From positions 186,001 to 250,000 of the forward strand of contig CALJAM010000002.1 of NCBI GenBank assembly GCA_938027685.1: 64,000 nucleotides of DNA. Direction: 5' to 3'. The stretch is from an uncultured Bryobacteraceae bacterium (lineage in GTDB: Bacteria > Acidobacteriota > Terriglobia > Bryobacterales > Bryobacteraceae). A program made the position numbers and the translations under genes. Shown in pieces: positions 19,058-27,023 of the stretch. The stretch's first letter is position 1. Each line of letters begins with the position of its first letter. The notes below the pieces were generated by a model that made no database searches, had not been told where the DNA came from, and saw only the letters and a list, made by a program, of their open reading frames with translations.

Positions 19058-21112
19058 ATGCTCGCTCCGCTGCTCGCACTGCTCTGGGTTCAGCAACCGC
19101 CGGCCGCGCGCCTTGTAGAAGTCCGCGAACTCCTGCATGGCGTCGAAATCCGGGATCCGTACCGGTGGCTGGAAGATTCCACCGCCCCGGAGGCGCGTGC
19201 CTGGATCGAGGCGCAGGACCGTCATGCGCGCGCCGTGCTCGACGCTCTTCCGGGTCTGCACGAAATCGAACGTCGCCTGGCGGCGTTAATGCGGGCCGAT
19301 GCCGCGCAGATGCCCGTCGAGCGCGGGGGACGCTACTTTTTCCTTCGCCGCCGCGCGGATCAGGAGCAGCACGTTCTGGTGATGCGCCGCGGCGTTCGCG
19401 GTTCGGACGAGATTTTGATCGACCCGCATCCATGGAGTCCGGACCACACCGTCTCGCTCCGCCTGCTCGACGTGGCCTCGGACGGGACCTGGCTGGCCTA
19501 CGGAGTCCGTCGCGGAGGCGAGGATGAAGTCGAGGTCCGCTTTTTCGACGTCGAAGCCAGGCGCGACCTGCCCGTCACCCTGCCACGCGCCCGCTATCAC
19601 TCGGTCGCCTTGCTGCCCGCCCGCGAGGGCTTTTACTACAGCCGCTACACGCCTCAGGGTCCGCGCGTTTACGGGCGCCTGCCTGCCTCCGCCGAGGCTT
19701 CGGATCGCGAAATCTTCGGCCAGGGCTACGGTCCGGAGACCGCCGTCACCGTGCGCCTCACCGAGGATGGTGAGCGCCTGTTACTCCACGTTCTTCACGG
19801 CTCCGCCGGCGACCGCACGGACGTCTTCTTTCTCGTTCGCGCCTCGGGCGCCGTGCAGACGATCGCGCGCGACATCCCCGCCGCATTTTTCGTGGAACCG
19901 GCGGGCAAAGGTTTCTTCGTTCGGACCAACTGGAAGGCCCCCAATTGGCGGGTGATGGCCGGAGAATGGGAGAAGCCTGCTCCCGAGAGCTGGCGCGAGG
20001 TGATTCCCGAGGGACCCGCGGTGATCGAGCAAATGATTGCGGCCGGCGGCCGCATCATCACCAGCACACTCGAGAACGTCCGCTCCCAGCTGGCGATGTT
20101 CGATTCTCGGGGGCGCCTTGTGCGACGCATCCGCCTGCCGGCCATGGGCGCGGTCTCGGAATTGGTCGGACGGTGGGGAAGCGACGAGGTCTTCTACAGC
20201 TTCGCCTCGTTCCACCTCGCGCCCAGCATCCACCGCCACGAAGTCCGGACGGGTCGGCAGGATGTCTGGTTCCGGCGCAACGTGCCCGTCGCCAGTCGTG
20301 ATTTCGAGCTCCGGCAGGTCTGGTACGCCTCCCGGGACGGTACGCGCGTGCCCATGTTTCTCCTGCATCGCCGCGGTCTGATCCGCGACGGGCGCCGACC
20401 GACGCTGCTGACGGGATACGGCGGCTTCAACATCAGCATGACGCCTGCGTTCTCGGAGCTGGCCGTCGCCTGGGTCGAGCGTGGCGGGGTGTTCGCCCTG
20501 CCCAACCTGCGCGGCGGCGCCGAGTTCGGCGAGGCCTGGCACCGCGCGGGCATGCTCGAACGCAAGCAGAATGTTTTCGACGATTTCCTGGCTGCCGCCC
20601 AGTGGCTGATCGAGAACCGCTACACGGAGCCGGGACGACTGGCCATTTACGGGACCTCCAACGGCGGCCTCCTGGTGGGCGCAGCGATGACCCAGCGGCC
20701 CGAGCTGTTCGCTGCTGTCGTCTGTCGCTACCCGCTGCTAGACATGCTGCGCTACCACCGCTTCCTGGTCGCGCGGTACTGGATTCCCGAGTACGGCTCG
20801 GCGGACGATCCCGCACAGTTCCGTTACCTTTACGCTTACTCGCCCTATCACCGCGTGCGCGACGGCGTCAAATACCCCGCCGTGCTGTTGGTGACAGGAG
20901 AGGCCGATACCCGGGTGGCGCCGCTGCACGCGCGCAAGATGGCCGCCCGACTCCAGGCCGCCAGCGCCTCGGGCAAGCCCGTCCTGCTGCTGGACGAAGC
21001 CCGCGCCGGCCACTCCGCGGGCTTGCCCGTTTCACGGCGTGCGCGGGATCTAGCCCGCGAGCTCGCTTTCATGCTCTGGCAGACGGGCGCCCTGGCCGGC
21101 GCGCAACCCTGA
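19058..21112 (+). CDS. Prolyl oligopeptidase-family serine peptidase (S9A)
   Basis: The 684-residue enzyme has an N-terminal seven-bladed propeller (about 60-390) that begins after the DPYRWLED motif typical of prolyl oligopeptidases, then an alpha/beta-hydrolase domain. The catalytic triad is visible: Ser534 in GTSNGG, Asp617 in GEADTRV and His652 in AGHSAG. It cleaves short proline-containing peptides after proline. A hydrophobic N-terminus (MLAPLLALLWVQ) suggests export to the periplasm. The ATG at 19058 lies two bases after the ybdD stop; a GTG at 19046 overlapping ybdD is an alternative. Position directly after cstA-ybdD fits a peptide-scavenging unit (inference): the peptidase would trim peptides that the CstA-type carrier then imports. 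Confidence 0.92.
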   Translation: MLAPLLALLWVQQPPAARLVEVRELLHGVEIRDPYRWLEDSTAPEARAWIEAQDRHARAVLDALPGLHEIERRLAALMRADAAQMPVERGGRYFFLRRRADQEQHVLVMRRGVRGSDEILIDPHPWSPDHTVSLRLLDVASDGTWLAYGVRRGGEDEVEVRFFDVEARRDLPVTLPRARYHSVALLPAREGFYYSRYTPQGPRVYGRLPASAEASDREIFGQGYGPETAVTVRLTEDGERLLLHVLHGSAGDRTDVFFLVRASGAVQTIARDIPAAFFVEPAGKGFFVRTNWKAPNWRVMAGEWEKPAPESWREVIPEGPAVIEQMIAAGGRIITSTLENVRSQLAMFDSRGRLVRRIRLPAMGAVSELVGRWGSDEVFYSFASFHLAPSIHRHEVRTGRQDVWFRRNVPVASRDFELRQVWYASRDGTRVPMFLLHRRGLIRDGRRPTLLTGYGGFNISMTPAFSELAVAWVERGGVFALPNLRGGAEFGEAWHRAGMLERKQNVFDDFLAAAQWLIENRYTEPGRLAIYGTSNGGLLVGAAMTQRPELFAAVVCRYPLLDMLRYHRFLVARYWIPEYGSADDPAQFRYLYAYSPYHRVRDGVKYPAVLLVTGEADTRVAPLHARKMAARLQAASASGKPVLLLDEARAGHSAGLPVSRRARDLARELAFMLWQTGALAGAQP

Positions 21113-21143
21113 CGGCGCCCCGTCGCGCGCGAAAATAAGAGGT

Positions 21144-21359
21144 ATGGGTCTAGGGCGCTTTCTTATCGTCGTGGGCGCTGTGCTCATGCTGATCGGTGCT
21201 CTGATCAGCATCCTGCCGCGCCTGCCCATCCCGATTGGCAAGCTGCCCGGCGACTTCGTCTTCCGCGGCAAGAACTGGGTCTTCTACTTCCCGCTGGGCA
21301 CCTCGATCCTGCTCAGCGTCGTGCTGACGCTTCTGTTCTGGCTGCTGGCGCGCCGCTGA
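21144..21359 (+). CDS. DUF2905 small membrane protein
   Basis: This 71-residue protein has two transmembrane helices (about 5-27 and 48-68) joined by a short loop with the family motif LPIPIGKLPGDF and the YFPLGTSILLS segment that opens the second helix. DUF2905 proteins are widespread in bacteria and have no established function. It lies 31 bases after the prolyl oligopeptidase and ends 11 bases before the convergent aminotransferase, so it closes this plus-strand run. Confidence 0.85.
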   Translation: MGLGRFLIVVGAVLMLIGALISILPRLPIPIGKLPGDFVFRGKNWVFYFPLGTSILLSVVLTLLFWLLARR

Positions 21360-21370
21360 CGCAGCTCAGC

Positions 21371-22477
21371 CTAAGCCACCTGTTCGAATGCCTCGCGAAA
21401 CCGGGCCATGTCTGCAGCGGTGCCGATCGAGACCCGCAGCATATCGTGAAGCGGCGGGAACGGGCGCCCCACGGCAACCCCGCGCTCCCACAAAGCTTCG
21501 ATGAGTGCGCGCACGTCGCGGCGGACCCGGATCATGACAAAATTGGCACTCGGCTCGATGTAATCAAAGCCACGTTCGCGGAGCCATGCGCATAGCTCCG
21601 CGCGAAGCCGTGCCAGCCGTGCACGACGTTCCGGGATCAGGCGCGGCGCCTCCTCCAACGCGGCCAGTGCGGCCTGTGCGCTCACATACGAGATCACACC
21701 GCTACGAAAAGGCCGCATGCGGCGGATCAGATCGGGGCGCGCACACGCGAAGCCGACGCGCAAACCTGCCATTCCATAAATTTTCGAAAACGTGCGCGTG
21801 ACGACCACCGGCGCGCCCGCCCGCACGTACCTGAGCGCGCTGAGCTGTTCGGCCCCTTCGACGTAGTCCAGGTAGGCTTCGTCCACCAGCAGAACGGTTC
21901 CCGGGGGAAGGCGCTCGACGAGCCGCTTCAGCCGCTCGTCCGGCAGCAGGGCGGATGTGGGATTGTTCGGATTGCACAGGTAGACCAGGCTGCCTTCGGC
22001 CTGGGCGGCCTCCCTGACCAGGCGCTCGACGTCCGCCAGATAACCGTCCGTCAGGGGCGCCTGAACGACGCGCCGCCCCAGAGCCGAAGCCAGATCCGCC
22101 GGCAGCTCGAACGAGGGACTTGGCGTAATCAAGGGCCGGGCGGGTGAGGTGAAGGCATGCACGGCTGCGCACAGCACCTCGCTCGAACCCGCGCCCACCA
22201 ATACTTGTTCAGGACTGAGCCCCACGCTGCGCGCCACCGCCGCATAGATCTCGGGGAACTCCGGGTAGTGATACCGCCAGCACTCGGGCATGGCGCGCCG
22301 CATCGCCTCCCGTGCGCGCTCGCAGGGGCCGTCCGGGTTCTCGTTGGCATTCAGCCACACCATGCCCGCGGGCGCGCGTCGCTCCAGCAAAGAGCGTTGC
22401 GCGAGCAGCCGCTCGCCCCCGGCGACCAGTGCGCCGGCCAGCCATGCAAGGTTTCCCGAGATCTCCCGCCTGGTCAC
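21371..22477 (-). CDS. HisC-like PLP aminotransferase with a twin-arginine-like leader
   Basis: The 368-residue protein is a class I/II aminotransferase closest in motifs to histidinol-phosphate aminotransferase: WLNANENPDGP near the N-terminus, YHYPE, NPNNPTS, DEAYLDY and RTFSKIYGMAGLR with PLP Lys232. The start is a GTG at 22477 that shares bases with the stop of the E2 gene (GTGA), so it is translationally coupled. Its first 27 residues (TRREISGN then a hydrophobic AWLAGALVAGG run) look like a Tat signal, which would place the enzyme outside the cytoplasm or leave it membrane-tethered. That is unexpected for HisC itself, and no other his gene is near. The true amino donor and acceptor are unknown. 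Confidence 0.82.
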   Translation of the reverse strand: MTRREISGNLAWLAGALVAGGERLLAQRSLLERRAPAGMVWLNANENPDGPCERAREAMRRAMPECWRYHYPEFPEIYAAVARSVGLSPEQVLVGAGSSEVLCAAVHAFTSPARPLITPSPSFELPADLASALGRRVVQAPLTDGYLADVERLVREAAQAEGSLVYLCNPNNPTSALLPDERLKRLVERLPPGTVLLVDEAYLDYVEGAEQLSALRYVRAGAPVVVTRTFSKIYGMAGLRVGFACARPDLIRRMRPFRSGVISYVSAQAALAALEEAPRLIPERRARLARLRAELCAWLRERGFDYIEPSANFVMIRVRRDVRALIEALWERGVAVGRPFPPLHDMLRVSIGTAADMARFREAFEQVA

Positions 22478-23862
22478 AAGACCTCTTCGGACCAGTTCTC
22501 CAGCACGGATTTGATCTTTTGCATGAACTGATCGGCCAGAGCGCCGTCGATCAGGCGGTGGTCGAAGGTCAGCGACAGCAGGCAGACGCTGCGGATGGCG
22601 ATCTTGTCGTCGTCCACCACCACGGGTGCTTTTTCCACCACGCCCACGCCCAGGATGGCCACTTGCGGCTGGTTGATGATGGGCGTGCCCGTCAGGCTGC
22701 CGTAACTGCCGAAGTTGGTGATCGAGAACGTGCCCCCGTGCACCTCGTCCGGCTTGAGCTGCCGAGAGCGTGCGCGCGCGGCCAGATCGGCAATCGCACG
22801 TTGCAGCCCGATCACGCTCTTTTCGTCGGCATTGCGGATCACGGGGACGATCAGACCGTTGTCCAGCGCCACCGCGATGCCGATGTTGATCTCGTTGTGA
22901 TAGACGATGTTGGTCCCGTCGATGGAGGCGTTCAGCAGGGGGTAGGCGCGCAGGGCTTGCGCCGCGGCGCGCGTGATGAAGGGAAGGTAGGTAAGCGAAA
23001 ATCCGTAGCGCTGCTGAACCTCCGCCTTGTAGCGCTCCCGCATGCGCGCCACACGCGTCATGTCCACGCGGTGAATCGTCGTCACGTGCGCCGAGGTGCG
23101 CTTGCTCAGGACCATGTGCTCGGCGATCCTCTGGCGCATGATGCTCATGGGTTCTACGCGCACCTTCGGCGCCTCGGCCCGCGCGACGGGCGTGACCTCC
23201 GCGGCGGGCGGTGGCGCCGCAACGGCTGGAGGCGGCGCGGCGGCGGGTGGGGCAGCAGCGGCCTCGGCTCTGGTTGACGGCGGGGGAGGGGCCTCGGCTG
23301 CCGGTGGCGGGGGCGGCGCCGCCGCCTCGCGCGCTCTCGCCGCCAGATACGCTTCCACGTCCTGCTTGGTGATGCGGCCGCCGGCGCCGGTGCCCTTGAT
23401 CAGGCGCGGGTCCAGATTGTGCTCGCGCAGCATTTTGCGCACCAGCGGCGACAGCGGCCCCACAGCTTCCGCCGCTGCTTGAAGATCTTCCACCGCGGCG
23501 GCTGCAGGAGCGGCCGCCGCCGCTTCGGGCGCCGCCGGAACCGCGGGCGTCGGTGGTGCCGCCGGTTGCTCGGCGGGAGGGGCCGCCGCGGCCTCCTCCA
23601 CAGCCGCACTGGGTGCACGCGCAGCGCCGGTTTCGTCGATCCGCGCTACCACCGTATTGATGGGCACGGTCTGGCCCTCTGGCACCAGGATCTCGGCCAG
23701 CGTGCCCGCCGCCGGCGACGGGATCTCGGTATCCACCTTGTCGGTCGAGATCTCGAACAGTGCCTCGTCGCGCTCCACCCGATCGCCCGGCTTCTTGAGC
23801 CACCGGGTTACGGTTCCTTCGACGATGCTTTCGCCCATCTGAGGCATTACGACGTCGATCAT
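22474..23862 (-). CDS. Dihydrolipoamide acyltransferase (E2) of a 2-oxo-acid dehydrogenase complex
   Basis: The 462-residue E2 core component has three clear parts. The lipoyl domain (1-78) carries the lipoylated Lys42 in TDKV. Ala/Pro-rich linkers flank a peripheral-subunit-binding domain at about 140-175 (PLVRKMLREHNLDP, GAGGRITKQDVEAYL). The catalytic domain carries the His435/Asp439 motif DHRLIDG. Such cores join pyruvate, 2-oxoglutarate or branched-chain oxo-acid complexes; the motifs do not separate these, and no E1 is in the window. The ATG overlaps the lipB stop (ATGA) and has an AGGTGA ahead of it. The second linker is extremely Ala/Pro-rich. It is third in the operon lpd-lipB-E2-aminotransferase. 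Confidence 0.93.
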   Translation of the reverse strand: MIDVVMPQMGESIVEGTVTRWLKKPGDRVERDEALFEISTDKVDTEIPSPAAGTLAEILVPEGQTVPINTVVARIDETGAARAPSAAVEEAAAAPPAEQPAAPPTPAVPAAPEAAAAAPAAAAVEDLQAAAEAVGPLSPLVRKMLREHNLDPRLIKGTGAGGRITKQDVEAYLAARAREAAAPPPPPAAEAPPPPSTRAEAAAAPPAAAPPPAVAAPPPAAEVTPVARAEAPKVRVEPMSIMRQRIAEHMVLSKRTSAHVTTIHRVDMTRVARMRERYKAEVQQRYGFSLTYLPFITRAAAQALRAYPLLNASIDGTNIVYHNEINIGIAVALDNGLIVPVIRNADEKSVIGLQRAIADLAARARSRQLKPDEVHGGTFSITNFGSYGSLTGTPIINQPQVAILGVGVVEKAPVVVDDDKIAIRSVCLLSLTFDHRLIDGALADQFMQKIKSVLENWSEEVL

Positions 23863-24527
23863 TTCACCTGCTCCGCCGGGATTACCGGTCCTATCATCTC
23901 GCATTCGAAAACACGGCTGAAGGCTGCGACCAGCGCCGCGTGCACCTCGCGCAACTCCGCCCGCGCCCCCAGCTCCCACATCGAGGTCACCGGCGCCGCC
24001 AGGCCGCAGGGCACGATGTAACGGAAATAATTGAGGTCGGTCGAAACGTTGAAAGCGAATCCGTGCGAAGTGACCCAGCGGCTCACGTGTACGCCGATGG
24101 CCGCGATCTTGCGTCCGTCGATCCACACGCCCGTTCGGCCCTCCACGCGCTCGCCCCGCAGGCCGAATTGCGCCAGCGCCTCGATGATCACCTGCTCCAG
24201 AGCGCGCACGTAGGCGACGACGTCCCGGCGCCATTCGCGCAGATCGAGAATCGGGTAACCCACGACCTGCCCGGGACCGTGATAGGTGATGTCGCCTCCG
24301 CGGTCGGTGTGAAAGAACTCGATCCCGGCGCGCTCGAGCACCTCGGGCGCGGCCAGCAGGTTCTGGAGCCTCCCGTTACGCCCGAGGGTGATCACATGCG
24401 GGTGCTCGAGCAACAGCAACTGGTCCGGGATCGCCCCTTGCTTGCGCTTCTCCACCAGTTCGCGCTGAAGCCGGAGCGCATCACCGTAGCGGACGCGCCC
24501 CAGCTCTCGCCATTCGCAGACGCGCAT
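23859..24527 (-). CDS. lipB: Octanoyl-ACP:protein N-octanoyltransferase
   Basis: LipB moves octanoate from acyl carrier protein to the lipoyl domain of E2 subunits, the first step of endogenous lipoate synthesis. The 222-residue protein has the family motifs RGGDITYHGPGQ and KIAAIGVHVSRWVTSHG, and the catalytic pair Lys140 and Cys174 (PCGLAAPVTS). The ATG at 24527 follows GAGAG; a GTG one codon earlier is possible. It is placed between lpd and the E2 gene, overlapping the latter by four bases, so the enzyme is made together with its substrate protein. No lipA is visible. Confidence 0.95.
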   Translation of the reverse strand: MRVCEWRELGRVRYGDALRLQRELVEKRKQGAIPDQLLLLEHPHVITLGRNGRLQNLLAAPEVLERAGIEFFHTDRGGDITYHGPGQVVGYPILDLREWRRDVVAYVRALEQVIIEALAQFGLRGERVEGRTGVWIDGRKIAAIGVHVSRWVTSHGFAFNVSTDLNYFRYIVPCGLAAPVTSMWELGARAELREVHAALVAAFSRVFECEMIGPVIPAEQVK

Positions 24528-24534
24528 CACGCTC

Positions 24535-25929
24535 TCAGGCGTTGATCGCCAGCCCGTACACCGCGTTGAAAGCTTCCCCCAAAGTCTCGTAGAGCGTCGG
24601 GTGGGCGTGGATGGTGTTCATCATCGTCTCCACGGTGGCCTCGGCCGCCATGGCAGCCACCGCCTCGCCGATCAGTTCGTAGGCCTTCGGCCCGATGATG
24701 TGCACGCCCAGAATCTCCCCGTAACGCTCCTCGCTGATCACCTTCACGAACCCGTCGTGACGACGCAGGATCGTGGCCATGCTGTTCGGGCGGAAACCGA
24801 ACTTGCCTATGCGCACCTTGTAGCCCTGTGCGCGCGCCTGTTCCTCGGTCAGGCCCACGCTGGCCACGCCCGGCTCAGTATACACGCAACTGGGAATCCG
24901 GCGCGGATTGACCGGGTCGGTCGGCCTGCCCGCGATGTCGGCCACGGCCACCAGCCCCTGCCGCGCAGCGACGTGCGCCAGTTGCGGCGTGCCCAGCACC
25001 ACGTCGCCGATGGCGTACACGCCCGGCTCGGCCGTTCGCTGCCGCTCGTCGACCGGGATCAAACCGCGCTCCAGCCGAATCCGCGTGTTCTCGAGTCCGA
25101 TGCCCTCGGTGTTGGGACGCCGCCCGACGCCGATCAAAACCTTCTCGGCTTCGAAGGTCTCAGGCTGTCCGCCGGCCAGCAGCGCCGTAACCCGAACGCC
25201 TGTCTCGGTGGGCTCCACGCGCTCCACGCGCGCGCCCGTCTCCACCCGGATGCCCGATTTTCTGAACACCCGCTCCAGCTCACGGGAAACCTCCGCATCT
25301 TCGAGCGGGATGATGCGCGGCAGCATCTCCAGCAGCGTGACGCGGGTGCCGAAGCGGTGGAACATGGAGGCGAACTCCACTCCCACCGCGCCCGCGCCCA
25401 CGATCACCAGCGACTCGGGAAGCCGGCCCAGATCCAGAATCTCGATATTGGTGAGAACCCGCTCCGGATCCGGCGTAAGACCCGGCAGCAGGCGCGCCTC
25501 CGATCCCGTGGCGATAATCACGGCGCGCCCTTCGAGCGTCTGCACGCCGTCGCCATGGCGAACCTCCACCCGACCGCCGCCCTTCAGCACGCCCTCGCCG
25601 CGGATCACATCCACCCGATTCTTCTTCATCAGGAACTCGACGCCGCGCGAGTGTTGCGCGACGATTTCGTTCTTCCGCTCGATCAAACGCGCGAAATCGA
25701 GCCGCAGGTTTTCGGCGTGGATTCCGTCGGCGGCCGCTTCTTGCAGGGCCTGCCAGAGCTCAGCGGCGTGCAACAAGGCCTTCGTGGGCACGCACCCCAC
25801 CAACAAGCAGGTGCCTCCCAGCCGCGCTTGCTTCTCCACGAGAGCCGTCTTCAATCCGTACTGCCCGGCGCGCACCGCCGCCGTGTAGCCTCCGGGCCCG
25901 GCGCCCAGAATGATCACGTCGTAATTCAT
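24535..25929 (-). CDS. lpd: Dihydrolipoamide dehydrogenase (E3)
   Basis: The FAD-dependent E3 re-oxidises dihydrolipoamide on E2 and passes electrons to NAD+. The 464-residue product has the FAD fingerprint ILGAGPGGYTAAVRA at the N-terminus, the redox disulfide Cys41-Cys46 (GGTCLLVGCVPTK), an NAD-binding GAGAVGVEFA, the second FAD motif YAIGDV, and the C-terminal interface with His443-Glu448 (HAHPTLYETL). It is the first gene of the minus-strand lipoate operon; lipB begins eight bases after its stop. Confidence 0.96.
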   Translation of the reverse strand: MNYDVIILGAGPGGYTAAVRAGQYGLKTALVEKQARLGGTCLLVGCVPTKALLHAAELWQALQEAAADGIHAENLRLDFARLIERKNEIVAQHSRGVEFLMKKNRVDVIRGEGVLKGGGRVEVRHGDGVQTLEGRAVIIATGSEARLLPGLTPDPERVLTNIEILDLGRLPESLVIVGAGAVGVEFASMFHRFGTRVTLLEMLPRIIPLEDAEVSRELERVFRKSGIRVETGARVERVEPTETGVRVTALLAGGQPETFEAEKVLIGVGRRPNTEGIGLENTRIRLERGLIPVDERQRTAEPGVYAIGDVVLGTPQLAHVAARQGLVAVADIAGRPTDPVNPRRIPSCVYTEPGVASVGLTEEQARAQGYKVRIGKFGFRPNSMATILRRHDGFVKVISEERYGEILGVHIIGPKAYELIGEAVAAMAAEATVETMMNTIHAHPTLYETLGEAFNAVYGLAINA

Positions 25930-25960
25930 GCGTTTCCTATTTCGGCAAACTCTGCCTATG

Positions 25961-26986
25961 CTACTTCCAATCCGCTACGAATATGTTGAATTCGTACCGG
26001 CTTTTTGCCCCGTAATCCGACGCAAAAACGAGCCGCTTGCCGTCGGGAGAAAATTCCGGAAAAGAGACAAAGCCGCCAAAATGGGTGAGCCGTTCAAGCC
26101 CACTGCCGTCCAGATTCATCATGTAGAGCTCGAAATTCCGACTGTCGCAGTCGTGGTGGTTGGATGCGAAAACGATCTTCTTACCGTCCGGTGTGAACGT
26201 GGGCGCGAAGCTGGCGCAGCCGAAATTCGTCAGCTGTCGAGCGTTGCGGCCGTCTCCGTCGGCGAGGAAGATCTCCACGCGCGAGGGTGCGATCAGATTG
26301 CGCGCCAGCAACTGCTTGTACTGGTTCAAGGCCGATTCCTCCTGCGGGTAATGGGCGCGCCAGACGAGCCTACTCCCGTCGCGCGAGAACACGGCGCCCC
26401 CGTCGTAACCTAGGCGGTTGGTAATCTGACGTTTGCCGGAGCCGTCACTATTCATCACCCACAAATCGAGATCTCCCGAAGCCAGCGAAGTGTAGACGAT
26501 TCGTCCGGTCTTGAAGCACACCGTGGCCTCCGCGTCGTAGCCCGGCGTGTCGGTGAGTTTCTTGAGGATGCGGCCCTCGTCGGTGGCCAGATAAATGTCA
26601 TAGCTGGGGTACACGGCCCAGACGTACACCTTGCTCTGGCTGCGATCGGGCGGCGGGGGACACTCCGGTCCCGCTTCGTGGGTCGAGGAGTACAGGATGT
26701 GTTTGCCGTCCGGCAGAAAATATCCGCAGGTCGTGCGGCCCTGGCCCGTCGAAACCAGGCGAACCTCAGAGCCGTCCGCATTCATCAGGAAAATCTGGTC
26801 GCATCGATAGGGCTCGCGCGTGGATTGGAAGATCAGACGACGGCCGTCCGGCGACCAATAAGCCTCAGCGTTCTGGCCGCCGAAAGTGAGCTGCCGCAGA
26901 TTGGTCAACCGGTCGGACAACTGGCACGTCGCCCGCACCGCGACCAGCAGCACCAGCACCCCAGCATGACGGATTTGGCCCCGCAT
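25961..26986 (-). CDS. Exported TolB-like beta-propeller (PD40 repeat) protein
   Basis: The 341-residue protein has a hydrophobic N-terminus (GVLVLLVAVRATC) that acts as a signal peptide, possibly lipoprotein-like around the Cys, followed by about six TolB/PD40 blades with the recurrent SPDGRRLIFQS / FSPDGKRLVFAS pattern and NxDGSG turns. Such proteins are periplasmic and usually bind partners rather than catalyse; function here is unknown. The start at 26986 is chosen because the longer frame runs into the divergent receptor gene. Only 37 bases separate the two divergent starts, so they may be co-regulated. Confidence 0.82.
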   Translation of the reverse strand: MRGQIRHAGVLVLLVAVRATCQLSDRLTNLRQLTFGGQNAEAYWSPDGRRLIFQSTREPYRCDQIFLMNADGSEVRLVSTGQGRTTCGYFLPDGKHILYSSTHEAGPECPPPPDRSQSKVYVWAVYPSYDIYLATDEGRILKKLTDTPGYDAEATVCFKTGRIVYTSLASGDLDLWVMNSDGSGKRQITNRLGYDGGAVFSRDGSRLVWRAHYPQEESALNQYKQLLARNLIAPSRVEIFLADGDGRNARQLTNFGCASFAPTFTPDGKKIVFASNHHDCDSRNFELYMMNLDGSGLERLTHFGGFVSFPEFSPDGKRLVFASDYGAKSRYEFNIFVADWK

Positions 26987-27004
26987 AAACCACCATTGTA
27001 TATT
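26975..27004 (+). promoter_or_regulatory. Candidate promoter for the receptor/FG-GAP operon
   Basis: TTGGCC (26975-26980), an 18-base spacer and TATATT (26999-27004) precede the GTG at 27024. The -35 overlaps the first codons of the divergent TolB-like gene. Because the alternative TTG start at 27003 lies inside the -10 box, this element also argues for the GTG start. Confidence 0.4.
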
Positions 27005-27023
27005 GGCGATCGGAAGCGGCACT

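Noticed and set aside
21371-23803. Single 810-codon frame that would fuse a long N-terminal part to the aminotransferase
   Set aside because: The N-terminal half is the out-of-phase shadow of the E2 gene; the aminotransferase begins at the coupled GTG at 22477.
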